In this document: one piece after another, positions 34,694-43,715 of the stretch
Position numbering within the stretch: the stretch's first letter is position 1
How the letters are laid out: each line of letters opens with the position of its first letter
Assembly (NCBI RefSeq): GCF_028748185.1
Contig: NZ_CP118164.1
Location: 6,783,814-6,847,813 of the forward strand
Direction of reading: 5' to 3'
DNA: 64,000 bases
Source of the DNA: Bremerella sp. P1
GTDB taxonomy: Bacteria; Planctomycetota; Planctomycetia; Pirellulales; Pirellulaceae
Program-made: the position numbers and the translations under genes
The notes under the pieces: model-generated
What the model saw: only the letters and a program-made list of their open reading frames with translations
What the model was told of the DNA's origin: nothing
Databases searched by the model: none

Positions 34694-35176
34694 ATGGCCA
34701 AGTCAAAGCTAAGTGCCGGTCTGTTGATGTATCGCGTCCGGCAAGGGCAGCTTCAAGTCTTCATCGCGCACCCAGGCGGTCCCTTCTTTCAAAAGAAAGA
34801 CGTCGGCGTCTGGTCGATTCCTAAAGGGGAGCCGGAAGAAGGGGAAGACTTTCTCGATGCGGCGCAGCGAGAGTTTCACGAAGAAACAGGCTTCACGGCA
34901 GCAGGGCCATTCATCGAGCTGACGCCGATCAAGCAAAAGGGGGGCAAGGTTGTACATGCCTGGGCGTTTGAACGAGACGACGCCCCGGCAACCATCGTGT
35001 CCAATACATGCCTGCTGGAGTGGCCACCCAGGTCTGGCCGACAGATCGAGATTCCGGAAATCGATCGAGCCGAGTTCTTTGACTTGTCGGAGGCGAAGCA
35101 GAAAATCAACCCGGCCCAGGTCGCGTTGATCGACGAGTTGGCCGAAAAACTTAAAGGTCAGCCGACTCTCGACTGA
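34694..35176 (+). CDS. Nudix hydrolase
   Basis: The 160-residue protein from the ATG at 34694 carries a complete Nudix box: GEPEEGEDFLDAAQ followed by REFHEETGF, matching Gx5Ex7REUxEExGU. It also has VWSIPKGEPEEGED before it and the product-side motif WPPRSGRQIEIPEIDRAEFF, resembling diadenosine-polyphosphate or nucleotide hydrolases. It cleaves nucleoside diphosphates linked to another moiety; the specific substrate is unknown. A TTG at 34682 is a weaker alternative start. It is convergent with the DinB gene, which ends 1 bp beyond its stop. Confidence 0.9.
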   Translation: MAKSKLSAGLLMYRVRQGQLQVFIAHPGGPFFQKKDVGVWSIPKGEPEEGEDFLDAAQREFHEETGFTAAGPFIELTPIKQKGGKVVHAWAFERDDAPATIVSNTCLLEWPPRSGRQIEIPEIDRAEFFDLSEAKQKINPAQVALIDELAEKLKGQPTLD

Positions 35177-35177
35177 T

Positions 35178-35654
35178 TCAATCTTTCCAATCCCCCAGGC
35201 ATCGCCTGAGCATCGCCAGTTGCCCGAGGTGATAGGCGTTGTGATCGGCGACCAGTAACGCTTCGCGGAGAATCGTTTGTCCGTCGCCGTGAGGGATCGG
35301 GGCGAACAGATCGATGCTGGGGTCGGCAACGAGGTCGATCATGGCCTGGGCATCTCCACGAAACAGATGGACACAAGCATCCCAGGCAGCGTCATCCGGT
35401 GGCGCATCGGTTGCCGGCCACAAGCCATCGGGGAACTCCGGTGAGATGTGATCGGGATTGACGGAAAACTGCCAGATATCCCACTGGCATATCCGCATAT
35501 GCTCGATCAGCCGCCACGCCGTATGAGGACAGCCGTCGACCTTCGCCCCACGCAGTTCACGTGGTAGACCATCGATGGCTTGCTCGAACCCAAGATGTGC
35601 TCCACCACCTTTGAGCACGTACAGGACATGATCTCGCAGTGCCTGGTCAGACAT
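35178..35654 (-). CDS. DinB-family protein
   Basis: The 158-residue protein fits the DinB/YfiT four-helix bundle. Metal-binding His residues are visible as [10 protein letters not shown] near residue 44 and in [10 protein letters not shown] near 138. DinB proteins include bacillithiol and mycothiol transferases and several enzymes of unknown substrate. No partner is obvious; the SRAP gene lies upstream on the same strand, 41 bp away, and the Nudix gene is convergent. Start is the ATG at 35654. Confidence 0.82.
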   Translation of the reverse strand: MSDQALRDHVLYVLKGGGAHLGFEQAIDGLPRELRGAKVDGCPHTAWRLIEHMRICQWDIWQFSVNPDHISPEFPDGLWPATDAPPDDAAWDACVHLFRGDAQAMIDLVADPSIDLFAPIPHGDGQTILREALLVADHNAYHLGQLAMLRRCLGDWKD

Positions 35655-35695
35655 GGCGTTGCTCCTTTACGATTCGTTTCACTTCGTCTCGGTTG

Positions 35696-36367
35696 TCACT
35701 TGGCAACCGGCTCAATGCATTCGCTCGTTTCATGCTTTGGTGAATTCACCAGCGTGCTGACGGGGTAGGCTTCCATCTCGTCGTCCGGGTAAGGATCCAG
35801 CATCGGCTGCAAGATTTCCGGATCATCGATCGTTTGATCTAACCAGGTATCGATATCTTGGCCCGAGAGGATCACCGGCATGCGGTCGTGCAGTTCGGAC
35901 ATAAGCTGGTTGGCGCTGGTGGTGATGATGGTGCAAGACTCGATCGTCAGGCCGTTCCCTTTCCAGTGCTCCCATAGGCCGGCGAAGGCAATTGGCGCTT
36001 CGTCTTTCATTCGAATGTAGTACGGCTGCTTGGCCTTGCCTTCTTTTCGCCATTCGTAAAACCCATCGGCCAAGACCAGACAACGCCGACGTTTGAAAGC
36101 CGTGCGGAACGAAGGCTTCTCGGCGACCGTTTCTCCGCGGGCATTGATCATCCGATTGCCGATCTTCGGATCTTTTGCCCAGGAAGGGATCAGCCCCCAG
36201 TGTAGCAGCACCAGTTCGCGTGCGTTGGCATCGGCCGTGGACCTGACGGCAGCAACGTCCTGCGTAGGCGCAATGTTGTACCGCGGCATGAGTTCGACCT
36301 CGGACTGCGCACCATAGATTTGCAAAAGCTGGTTCAGACGAGCTCGTAAGGTGTATCGACCGCACAT
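35696..36367 (-). CDS. yedK: SOS response-associated peptidase, SRAP/HMCES family
   Basis: The 223-residue protein begins MCGRYTLR, with Cys2 exposed after Met removal as required for the DNA-protein crosslink to abasic sites. Family motifs follow: RYNIAPTQDVAAV, a MINARGETVAEKPSFR segment, DGFYEWRK (Glu of the active site), and TTSANQLMSELHDRMPVIL with the catalytic His. YedK/HMCES binds abasic sites in single-stranded DNA and shields them. It is divergent from imuA by 111 bp, with a palindrome in the shared promoter, so DNA-damage control of both sides is likely. Symbol by family; locus-specific evidence is lacking. Confidence 0.93.
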   Translation of the reverse strand: MCGRYTLRARLNQLLQIYGAQSEVELMPRYNIAPTQDVAAVRSTADANARELVLLHWGLIPSWAKDPKIGNRMINARGETVAEKPSFRTAFKRRRCLVLADGFYEWRKEGKAKQPYYIRMKDEAPIAFAGLWEHWKGNGLTIESCTIITTSANQLMSELHDRMPVILSGQDIDTWLDQTIDDPEILQPMLDPYPDDEMEAYPVSTLVNSPKHETSECIEPVAK

Positions 36368-36432
36368 GGCATTCCGTGATCTTGGTTATCGAGTTTTGCT
36401 TCACGCCTCAGAATTGTTCTTTTTCAGACGCT

Positions 36433-36460
36433 TGACAAATAGTGTACGCATGTATACATT
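36433..36460 (+). promoter_or_regulatory. promoter and partial palindrome upstream of imuA (candidate LexA-type operator)
   Basis: TTGACA (36433-36438) and TACATT (36455-36460) are spaced by 16 bp, a plausible sigma-70 promoter ending 18 bp before the imuA start at 36479. Overlapping the -10 is TGTACGCATGTATACA (36443-36458), which equals its reverse complement at 12 of 16 positions, with every mismatch a transition. That is where a repressor would sit. LexA is the natural candidate for an imuA-imuB-dnaE2 unit, but no lexA gene is in the window and the planctomycete box was not verified. Confidence 0.55.
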
Positions 36461-36478
36461 CCGTGCGAGGGACTGAAC

Positions 36479-37231
36479 ATGGAAAAACTCGACTATCACG
36501 ATACCCGCCAGCAAACGATTGCCGAACTTCAGAATCAGATCTGGGCTCGGGAGCAGGGAACTTCCCCGAATGCCAAGACGGTTTATTCCACCGGTTGTGA
36601 CGACTTGGATGCGCTGCTTCCCAGTGGCGGTGTACGGCGAGGGAGCCTCATTGAATGGTTGGGTAACAGTTCTGCCAGCAGGGCAGGAACGCTCTCGCTG
36701 ATTGCTGCGAAAGCGATCTGTCCCCAAGAAAGTCCCACAGTCCTGATCGACGTGCATCACGAGCTTTTTCCGCTATCGCTTTCGCTATTAGGCTTCGATC
36801 TATCGAGGGTCATTCTCATTCGTCCTCGTTCAGAAAAGGAAGCCCTGTGGGCATGTGAAGAGGCGCTGCGATCGGAATCGATCGGCCTGGTATGGGCCAA
36901 TCTCGAGCGGCTCAACAGCACCAGTTTCCGGCGACTACAGTTAGCGGCCGAGGCGGCGGCCGGCATCGGCTTCTTGGTGCGATCCAACCAAGCCATGCGT
37001 CAACCATCATGGGCAGAGGCACGTTTGTTGGTGCAGCCATCCCCTTCGCGGCAGGGCTCTCCCTGTGTACGGGTCGAGGTGGCTTCCAGCTACCGCAAGC
37101 CCCCAAGGTCCCAAGCAGACATCATGATTAACCGAGTGAAGGGAACGCTCCATGGGACGAACACCTCAGCGAATCCTTTGCCTTTGGTTGGCCGACTGGG
37201 CACTGCAGCGGCGTATCAATACTCAGCCTGA
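36479..37231 (+). CDS. imuA: ImuA-like RecA-fold protein of the mutasome
   Basis: The 250-residue protein has a RecA/SulA-like fold with a weak P-loop area (SGGVRRGSLIEWLGNSSASR) and VLIDVHHELFPLSLSLLGFD, matching ImuA proteins rather than RecA. It is the first gene of imuA-imuB-dnaE2. ImuA supports DnaE2 translesion synthesis and probably contacts RecA filaments. The last 27 residues are encoded within the imuB start region, so the end of ImuA is shaped by an 80-bp gene overlap and looks non-conserved (GTNTSANPLPLVGRLGTAAA). The start is ATG at 36479, 18 bp after the candidate promoter -10. Confidence 0.82.
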   Translation: MEKLDYHDTRQQTIAELQNQIWAREQGTSPNAKTVYSTGCDDLDALLPSGGVRRGSLIEWLGNSSASRAGTLSLIAAKAICPQESPTVLIDVHHELFPLSLSLLGFDLSRVILIRPRSEKEALWACEEALRSESIGLVWANLERLNSTSFRRLQLAAEAAAGIGFLVRSNQAMRQPSWAEARLLVQPSPSRQGSPCVRVEVASSYRKPPRSQADIMINRVKGTLHGTNTSANPLPLVGRLGTAAAYQYSA

Positions 37232-38687
37232 GCTAGAGCAGTGCGTATTGCTGTTAACCGAGTCGAGAAAGCAAGGCGACTTCGTTCGTTACGGCAACCG
37301 GCTTGCCCGCAGGCGCGGCGTGCGGATTGGCATGCCGGTCTCGGAAGCTCGAACCTTTGCCGGCCCCAACGATCGCTTAGTGGTAGAAGAGGTGCAGCCG
37401 GCTCAAGATCGACAGGCCCTGGTACAGATTGCCCTGCGATGTGAGCGATTCAGCTTCCGAATTGGCATCGAGGAAGCGGATACTCCAGAGAGCATCCTCA
37501 TGGATGTGACAGGCATCGCTCATTTCTTCTCCGGTGAACAGGCCCTGGCCGATCAACTGAATCAAGCAGCGACCCGCCGGCAATTCGCTGGCCGGATAGC
37601 CATCGGCGATACCATCGGAACTGCCTGGGCCGCGGCTCACTACCTGGCAGAGCCCAACCGCCCGATCGTCATCCCCAGCACGGAAGCACGGCAACTCCAT
37701 AGGCTGCCGCTGCCGGCGTTGCGTCTGAGCGAGCCCCTTTTGCGGAAGCTATTGCGTCTGGGGATCACCACGATTGCCCAAGTGATGACGCTCGATCGGG
37801 CTTCCCTTGCGCGTCGATTGGGAAACGAGCTTCTGACTCGCCTCGACCAGTTCACCGGACAAATCCCAGAGACCGTCACCCCATGCCATCCGCTGCCTCA
37901 GTACCGGGTTAAGAAAACCTTGGAAGAAGGCATTACCAACCCAGATGCAATCCGCCAGCTTGTGTTTTACCTGCTGCGGCAACTGCTCGACTTGCTGGCC
38001 CCGAAGCGGCTAGGCACCCGACACCTGGAATGTCGGTTCGTACTCGAAGACCGCACGACGCAGCTGCTCGATGTACGTCTGTGCGAAACGACCAGCGACC
38101 AGCAACATATCCACGAGCTTTTCCGCATCCGTTTGGACAAGTTTCGTCTTACCTCGCCTGTTGTAGGCCTGCACATCGAAGCCCACGAGGTCGCTCCTTT
38201 AGGAGCATCGCAGGAAGCATTCCTGGAAGGCATCTCGCGGGACCAATCTCGCCAGCTTTCCCTTTTACTGAATCGCTTCAGCAGCCGCCTGGGAGAACAG
38301 GCCGTGGTGGCTCCCTCTCTATTTCCAAATCCCATCCCGGAGCGATCGGTCGAGTTGGCCTCGGTGACCGGTTCATCCCTTCTGAGCCCCACGTCCTACA
38401 GCAGCCGGTTTCACGGACTCGATCGACCGACGGCCTTATTCGTCCAGCCAAGACCAGTTGAGGTGCTCGCTTCTATCCCCGATGGCCCACCGGTGGTTCT
38501 GTTTTGGAAGAAGCGGCGTATCGAACTTGTCGACTGCTCGGAGCCGGAAAGAATCGAAACCGGCTGGTGGCAAGGCGAGTACGTTTGCCGTGATTATTAT
38601 CGCGTGGAAACGGCAACCGGTGAGTGGCTCTGGGTATTTCGGCGTCTTCAAGATGGTCGCTGGTTCTGGCACGGAGAGTGGTTTTAA
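37152..38687 (+). CDS. imuB: ImuB, catalytically inactive Y-family polymerase-like protein
   Basis: The 511-residue protein begins MGRTPQRILCLWLADWALQR, the usual ImuB opening. It has RRRGVRIGMPVSEARTF and the Y-family palm (ESILMDVTGIAHFFSGEQAL), HhH-like LGITTIAQVMTLDRASLARR, and a C-terminal extension. The catalytic acidic residues of DinB-type polymerases (the DMDAFFA and SIDE motifs) are missing, as in other ImuB proteins, so it likely acts as a hub linking DnaE2 to the beta clamp. It overlaps imuA by 80 bp and ends 2 bp before dnaE2, so translation is coupled. A clamp-binding motif was not firmly located. Confidence 0.88.
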   Translation: MGRTPQRILCLWLADWALQRRINTQPELEQCVLLLTESRKQGDFVRYGNRLARRRGVRIGMPVSEARTFAGPNDRLVVEEVQPAQDRQALVQIALRCERFSFRIGIEEADTPESILMDVTGIAHFFSGEQALADQLNQAATRRQFAGRIAIGDTIGTAWAAAHYLAEPNRPIVIPSTEARQLHRLPLPALRLSEPLLRKLLRLGITTIAQVMTLDRASLARRLGNELLTRLDQFTGQIPETVTPCHPLPQYRVKKTLEEGITNPDAIRQLVFYLLRQLLDLLAPKRLGTRHLECRFVLEDRTTQLLDVRLCETTSDQQHIHELFRIRLDKFRLTSPVVGLHIEAHEVAPLGASQEAFLEGISRDQSRQLSLLLNRFSSRLGEQAVVAPSLFPNPIPERSVELASVTGSSLLSPTSYSSRFHGLDRPTALFVQPRPVEVLASIPDGPPVVLFWKKRRIELVDCSEPERIETGWWQGEYVCRDYYRVETATGEWLWVFRRLQDGRWFWHGEWF

Positions 38688-38689
38688 CC

Positions 38690-41600
38690 ATGAACTACGC
38701 CGAACTTCATTGCCTAACGAACTTCTCGTTTCTCCAGGCAGCTTCGCACCCTGATGAACTGGTTGCTCGCGCCGCGGAACTGGGCTACTCGGCGCTGGCC
38801 GTAACCGACATCAACACGCTGGCAGGCATCGTCCGCGCGAATACGGCCACCAAAGACCATCCGCTCAAACTGATTGTCGGCTCGGAGATCCGCCCGCTGG
38901 ATGCCCCGCCAATTGTTGTTTGGGTCAAAAATCGACAAGGCTATGCCAACCTTTGTCGCTTAATCACCACCGGCAGACGACGAGCCCCCAAGGGGGAATG
39001 CCACCTCACTCTGGATGACATTGCCCAGCACACCGAAGGACTGATCGCAGCAATCGTTCCGCCGGATTGCCACGAAGACTTTTCTCTTCCTGAGGCCCGA
39101 CCCTATCGAGATCTGTTCGATGACTTGTACTTGCTGGCCGAGCTTCATCGAGGCCCGCACGATCGCGACCGGCGCAGTTGGCTGCAGGAGATTTCCCAGC
39201 AAATGCGATTGCCCCTGGTTGCCGCTGGCGGGGTTCTGTTTCATACGCCTGAGCGAAAGCCACTGCACGATGTGGTGACGGCGATTCGATTGCGAACCAC
39301 CGTTGCCCAGGTAGGTGAGGAACTTCAGGCCAATGCCCAGCGGCATCTTCGCTCGATCGATACCATTAGTGCGATTTACGCCGACCTGCCGCAAGCCGTG
39401 AAGCGCACCCAAGAGATCGCTCGGCAGTGTACGTTTTCGCTGGAGGAGCTTCGCTACGAATACCCGGAAGAGCTGGCCCCGCCAGGTCACACGCCCATCG
39501 AGTATCTCAAGCATCTCACATGGCAAGGAGCCGCCAACCGGTATCCTCAAGGAGTGCCCGATAAGATTCGCCAGCTGATCGAGCACGAACTGGAACTGAT
39601 TGAAGAGCTTCATTACGAGCCCTATTTTCTGACGGTTTGGGACCTCGTGCGGTTTGCCCGCTCTCGAGAGATTCTTTGCCAGGGACGAGGCTCCGCCGCG
39701 AACTCGGCCGTCTGCTACTGTCTGGGAGTGACTGCCGTCGATCCCGGGCGAATCGATGTTTTGTTTGAACGATTCATCAGCCGCGAACGAGACGAAGCTC
39801 CGGACATTGATGTCGATTTTGAACACGAACGCCGCGAAGAAGTGCTGCAGTATCTGTACGACAAATATGGTCGCGAGCGAGCCGGCATCGCCGCCGTGAC
39901 GATCACCTATCGTCCGCGTTCCGCCATTCGTGACGTGGGCAAAGCGCTGGGGTTCTCGTTGGAACTGGTCGACCGCCTGGCTAAGAATGCCGATCACTAC
40001 CGGGCAGCCGGCGACTTTCATCTGCGCTGCCAAGAGGCCGGCCTCGACACCGAATCCCACACCGGCAAGCAGTTTGTCTACCTGGTGGGCCAGTTGATTG
40101 GATTTCCCCGGCATCTTTCGCAGCACGTCGGAGGCATGGTCATCACACGAGGTCCTTTGCATGAACTCGTGCCGATCGAAAACGCTTCGATGGAAGGTCG
40201 CACGGTCGTCCAGTGGAACAAAGACGACCTGGATGACTTGGGGATTCTGAAAGTCGATTGCCTGGCACTGGGCATGCTGACTGCAATTCGCAAATGCTTC
40301 GACTTGATTCAGCAGACGACCGGCAAGTCGTTGACCTTAGCCAGCATCCCCGAAGGAGATTCGCAGGTTTACGACATGATCTGCCGCGCTGATACGATTG
40401 GCGTGTTCCAGATCGAATCCCGCGCGCAGATGTCGATGCTGCCGCGGCTGAAGCCAAGATGCTACTACGATCTGGTGATCGAAGTAGCCATCGTGCGACC
40501 TGGCCCCATTCAAGGCGACATGGTCCATCCCTATCTGCGGCGACGGTTCGGGGAGGAAGAAGAAAGCTATCCCAACGATGCTATACGCGAGGTACTCAAG
40601 AAGACGCTGGGCGTGCCGCTCTTTCAAGAGCAGTGCATGCAGTTAGCGATCGTCGCGGCAGGCTTCTCACCGGGCGAAGCCGATCAGCTGCGTCGGGCCA
40701 TGGGAGCGTGGCGCAGACCAGGCATCATCGATCAGTTTCGTCAGAAGCTGCTCGACGGCATGAAGCAGCATGGCCTCGAAGGAGAATTCGCCGAGCAGGT
40801 TTTTCGCCAGATCCGAGGTTTCGGCGAGTACGGTTTTCCCGAAAGCCATGCAGCCAGTTTTGCCTTGCTGGTCTACGTGTCGGCCTGGCTCAAGCATTAT
40901 TATCCGGCTCACTTCGCGGCCGCCGTTATCAACAGCCAGCCAATGGGGTTCTATGCCCCGGCCCAGCTAGTGCAGGACGCGAAGAACCATCAGGTGGAAA
41001 TGAGATCGATCGATGTCAGCCGCAGCGACTGGGACTGTCAGATCGAACGAGGCGCGGTTCGTCTCGGCTTTCGACTCATCCATGGTTTGCCTCAAGCAAC
41101 TGCCGACTTGATCACCCACTGCCGGCAAGAGGGCTCCTTCCAGTCGATGGATGATTTCCTGCGACGAACCAAGCTGACGCTAGCTCAGGTGGAGCTACTG
41201 GCCGAGGCCGATGCACTGGCCAGCCTGAGCCCAGGTCGCCGTGAAGCACTCTGGAGTGCCCTGGCAGCCGCGAAGAAGCCACGCCAAAAGACGCTGTTTG
41301 ACGACCTGGAACCACCAGCGGAACCCCTGGCGATCTTGCCGACGATGCCCGCGGAAGAGGAAGTTTACGAAGACTACCGCACGACCGGCCTGTCGCTGCG
41401 TTCGCATCCCATGGCCTTCCAACGCGAACGGCTTAAGCGACTGGGCATCCTGCCAACACAGCAGTTGGCACAGGTCGCGAATGACACCCAAGTCAAAGTC
41501 GCGGGGATCGTGCTGCTTAGGCAACGTCCCAGCACTTCCAAGGGGATTACCTTCGTGACCATCGAAGACGAAACTGGCACCGCTAATCTCGTGGTTCACG

Positions 41601-41767
41601 CCAAGACCTGGGAACGCTTCCGCAAGATTACCCGCCACTCGCAAACATGGCTGGTGCATGGCAAAGTCGAGTGCAAACACACAGTGATCCACGTCATTGT
41701 CCGCCGCGTGGAAGACCTCTCAACGCGTCTTTCTGCGTTGGAATTGAAGTCGCGTGATTTTCGGTGA
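38690..41767 (+). CDS. dnaE2: error-prone DNA polymerase III alpha subunit DnaE2
   Basis: From the ATG at 38690 the protein has 1025 residues. The reading frame is open to 38624, but those codons lie in imuB. The N-terminal PHP domain (YAELHCLTNFSFLQAASHPD) is followed by the polymerase catalytic motif PDIDVDF, then YGRERAGIAAVTITYRPRSA, a tandem HhH region, and a C-terminal OB fold (VKVAGIVLLRQRPSTSKGIT). The length and the absence of an exonuclease domain fit DnaE2 rather than replicative DnaE. With ImuB it should carry out translesion synthesis after damage. It follows imuB by 2 bp, so the three genes are one operon, likely under the upstream promoter. Confidence 0.94.
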   Translation: MNYAELHCLTNFSFLQAASHPDELVARAAELGYSALAVTDINTLAGIVRANTATKDHPLKLIVGSEIRPLDAPPIVVWVKNRQGYANLCRLITTGRRRAPKGECHLTLDDIAQHTEGLIAAIVPPDCHEDFSLPEARPYRDLFDDLYLLAELHRGPHDRDRRSWLQEISQQMRLPLVAAGGVLFHTPERKPLHDVVTAIRLRTTVAQVGEELQANAQRHLRSIDTISAIYADLPQAVKRTQEIARQCTFSLEELRYEYPEELAPPGHTPIEYLKHLTWQGAANRYPQGVPDKIRQLIEHELELIEELHYEPYFLTVWDLVRFARSREILCQGRGSAANSAVCYCLGVTAVDPGRIDVLFERFISRERDEAPDIDVDFEHERREEVLQYLYDKYGRERAGIAAVTITYRPRSAIRDVGKALGFSLELVDRLAKNADHYRAAGDFHLRCQEAGLDTESHTGKQFVYLVGQLIGFPRHLSQHVGGMVITRGPLHELVPIENASMEGRTVVQWNKDDLDDLGILKVDCLALGMLTAIRKCFDLIQQTTGKSLTLASIPEGDSQVYDMICRADTIGVFQIESRAQMSMLPRLKPRCYYDLVIEVAIVRPGPIQGDMVHPYLRRRFGEEEESYPNDAIREVLKKTLGVPLFQEQCMQLAIVAAGFSPGEADQLRRAMGAWRRPGIIDQFRQKLLDGMKQHGLEGEFAEQVFRQIRGFGEYGFPESHAASFALLVYVSAWLKHYYPAHFAAAVINSQPMGFYAPAQLVQDAKNHQVEMRSIDVSRSDWDCQIERGAVRLGFRLIHGLPQATADLITHCRQEGSFQSMDDFLRRTKLTLAQVELLAEADALASLSPGRREALWSALAAAKKPRQKTLFDDLEPPAEPLAILPTMPAEEEVYEDYRTTGLSLRSHPMAFQRERLKRLGILPTQQLAQVANDTQVKVAGIVLLRQRPSTSKGITFVTIEDETGTANLVVHAKTWERFRKITRHSQTWLVHGKVECKHTVIHVIVRRVEDLSTRLSALELKSRDFR

Positions 41768-41786
41768 TATTGTAGGAAAACAACTT

Positions 41787-42611
41787 CTACGAACGCTCAA
41801 TCTCTAGAATATTCTGCCAAAGGGAAATGGGCGACACGCCTGCGTAGCCGCTTTCCTGCCCATCGTTGCACTCGATAACAATCCACTCCCCATCCGCCGT
41901 CATCGACAAGTCGATTACCAAAAAGGGAACATCGATCAGACAAGCCACCGATTCCGCTAGAGTAAGAGCTTCTGACTTCTCGACATCTGACCATTGATAC
42001 GCACGTCCTTCCCACCAGTAGCGACCAGCACCAACGAATTGACGTTTCCACCAAAACGTCCGGAACTCGAAGGAACTATCGATCTTTCCCTGAGCATTCT
42101 TCTCCACGTGACGCAATGGAACAAACTCTCTTACGACTACCGATTGCCAATTCAAGATCGGATCGCTGGCATACCTTGCCATAAGCTGTTCAAACTCTTC
42201 CGGCGAATTGGCGATGGACAGTGACTTTTGATGACGACTGGTTTGCCGTGAGCCTTTGACGAAGACAGGAAATTGAAATGTTTCCGCAACGGCCTGTCCG
42301 CTAGGTGCGTCTTGGTAGACTTTGCTCCGAGGTGTTCGCCCTTCAATCAACGGATACCACTGAGCCAACTCGCTCGCTATCTCATGCTGCTGCGGCGTGT
42401 GAATAAGGCGAACACCTTCATCCCGTAGATTGTCATATTCAGTCGAATAATCTTCCAACGCTCCACATCTGCCAACGGCTGTTAACTCTTGCGGACGCTG
42501 CCATGGCTGTCGACACGGAAAGAAGTTGCGGAAATCGAAATCGTAGATACCGACACCAATAGGGTTAGTCCAAACCCAAAGCAGATCGTCAACCAGTAGA
42601 AGTTCAGCCAC
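41787..42611 (-). CDS. ATP-grasp domain protein
   Basis: The 274-residue protein carries an ATP-grasp fold visible as FPVFVKGSRQTSRHQKSLSI (N-terminal ATP-binding strand and lysine), VVREFVPLRHVEKNAQGKID, and DLSMTADGEWIVIECNDGQE at the C-terminal metal site. ATP-grasp enzymes ligate carboxylates to amines or thiols. The first 90 residues are specific to this subfamily and give no further clue. It is convergent with dnaE2 (19 bp) and divergent from nfo (about 190 bp). There is no linked peptide precursor that would suggest a RiPP ligase. Confidence 0.75.
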   Translation of the reverse strand: MAELLLVDDLLWVWTNPIGVGIYDFDFRNFFPCRQPWQRPQELTAVGRCGALEDYSTEYDNLRDEGVRLIHTPQQHEIASELAQWYPLIEGRTPRSKVYQDAPSGQAVAETFQFPVFVKGSRQTSRHQKSLSIANSPEEFEQLMARYASDPILNWQSVVVREFVPLRHVEKNAQGKIDSSFEFRTFWWKRQFVGAGRYWWEGRAYQWSDVEKSEALTLAESVACLIDVPFLVIDLSMTADGEWIVIECNDGQESGYAGVSPISLWQNILEIERS

Positions 42612-42799
42612 GATACAACATTTCTTAAGTCAGTATTTCGGCAACAAACGGCAGGGAGTCCTGACTGGAATTTTAGGCGGGCCGTTAGCGACTGTACACC
42701 AAGATAGGTTACACAAGGCTAATAGCGAGTGAACCCGGCTTTTGGTAGGCTACGAGCGACATAAATCGCTACCGACTTTTGACCTGGAGAATGATTAGC

Positions 42800-43654
42800 A
42801 TGCCCCCAATTGGTGCCCACATGTCGATCGCCGGCGGCTACTACAAAGCCGTCGAAGCAGCTGCCGAAGTCGATATGAATGTCGTTCAGCTTTTCTGCAA
42901 GAACAACAACCAGTGGCGGGCCAAGGAGATTACCGACAAGGACGTTTCGCTCTTTCAAGATGCTTTGGCGAAGCACAAAGTGAATGCCCCGCTTTGCCAT
43001 GCTTCGTACCTGATTAACCTGGCTTCGCCGAAGCCGGAGCTGTGGGAGAAGTCGGTCGAAGGGTTAAGGATCGAGATGCTGCGGTGCGAGCAACTAGGCA
43101 TCCCGAACCTGGTGTTTCACCCAGGTGCCCACATGGAAGCGACGCTCGAAGAAGGGATCGAGCGAATCGTTAAGGCGATCGATGAACTTCATCAGAAGCT
43201 GCCGGATTGCCCGGTAACGCTGCTGCTGGAAACGACCGCCGGGCAGGGTAGTTCGATCGGGCACAAGTTCGAGCACCTGCAGTCGATCCTGGAAGGGGTC
43301 AAAGAAGGGGAACGTGTGGCCGTTTGTTTGGACACGTGCCATATTTTTGCCGCCGGCTACCCGATTTCCGAAGAGAAGGACTTCAAAGCGACCTTCAAGG
43401 ATTTCAATAAGTTGATCGGCTTCGACAAGCTGCGGGCAATCCACTTGAACGATAGCAAGAAGGATCTTGGTTCGCGGGTTGACCGTCACGATCATATCGG
43501 TGAAGGAAAAATCGGCATCGAAGCGTTTCGTCACATGCTCAACGATCGCCGCTTCAAGAAGATCCCCATGTATCTGGAAACGCCCAAGGGGGAAGAAGAT
43601 GGCGTACTGAACGACGCCAAGAACCTGGCCACACTCAGGTCTCTGATCAAATAG
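42800..43654 (+). CDS. nfo: deoxyribonuclease IV (AP endonuclease family 2)
   Basis: The protein from the ATG at 42800 has 284 residues; GGAG at 42786-42789 is 10 nt before it, whereas the upstream ATG at 42791 is too close. Zinc-site motifs of Nfo are present: NLVFHPGAH, LLLETTAGQGSSIG, VCLDTCHIFAAGYP, AIHLNDSKKDLGSRVDRHDH followed by IGEGKIG, and YLETPKGE. It should nick DNA 5' to abasic sites and remove 3' blocking groups. It sits 7 kb from SRAP and 1 kb from dnaE2, so the region groups several abasic-site and lesion-tolerance enzymes. A strong terminator follows. Confidence 0.96.
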   Translation: MPPIGAHMSIAGGYYKAVEAAAEVDMNVVQLFCKNNNQWRAKEITDKDVSLFQDALAKHKVNAPLCHASYLINLASPKPELWEKSVEGLRIEMLRCEQLGIPNLVFHPGAHMEATLEEGIERIVKAIDELHQKLPDCPVTLLLETTAGQGSSIGHKFEHLQSILEGVKEGERVAVCLDTCHIFAAGYPISEEKDFKATFKDFNKLIGFDKLRAIHLNDSKKDLGSRVDRHDHIGEGKIGIEAFRHMLNDRRFKKIPMYLETPKGEEDGVLNDAKNLATLRSLIK

Positions 43655-43669
43655 TCTGGGCGTAAAAGA

Positions 43670-43699
43670 AAAAAGGGTGCGCTCGTGCGCACCCTTTTT
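43670..43699. terminator. bidirectional intrinsic terminator between nfo and the PH-domain gene
   Basis: GGGTGCGC (43675-43682) pairs with GCGCACCC (43687-43694) across the loop tcgt. Five A residues on the left and five T residues on the right extend the palindrome and supply U tracts for both strands. It sits 16 bp after nfo and 17 bp beyond the stop of the convergent gene. Confidence 0.88.
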
Positions 43700-43715
43700 A
43701 TCGTCGGGTAGCTGT

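Noticed and set aside
36433-36460. A firm LexA box call upstream of imuA
   Set aside because: The site is only a partial palindrome and the box for this lineage is not known to me; it is reported as a candidate operator.
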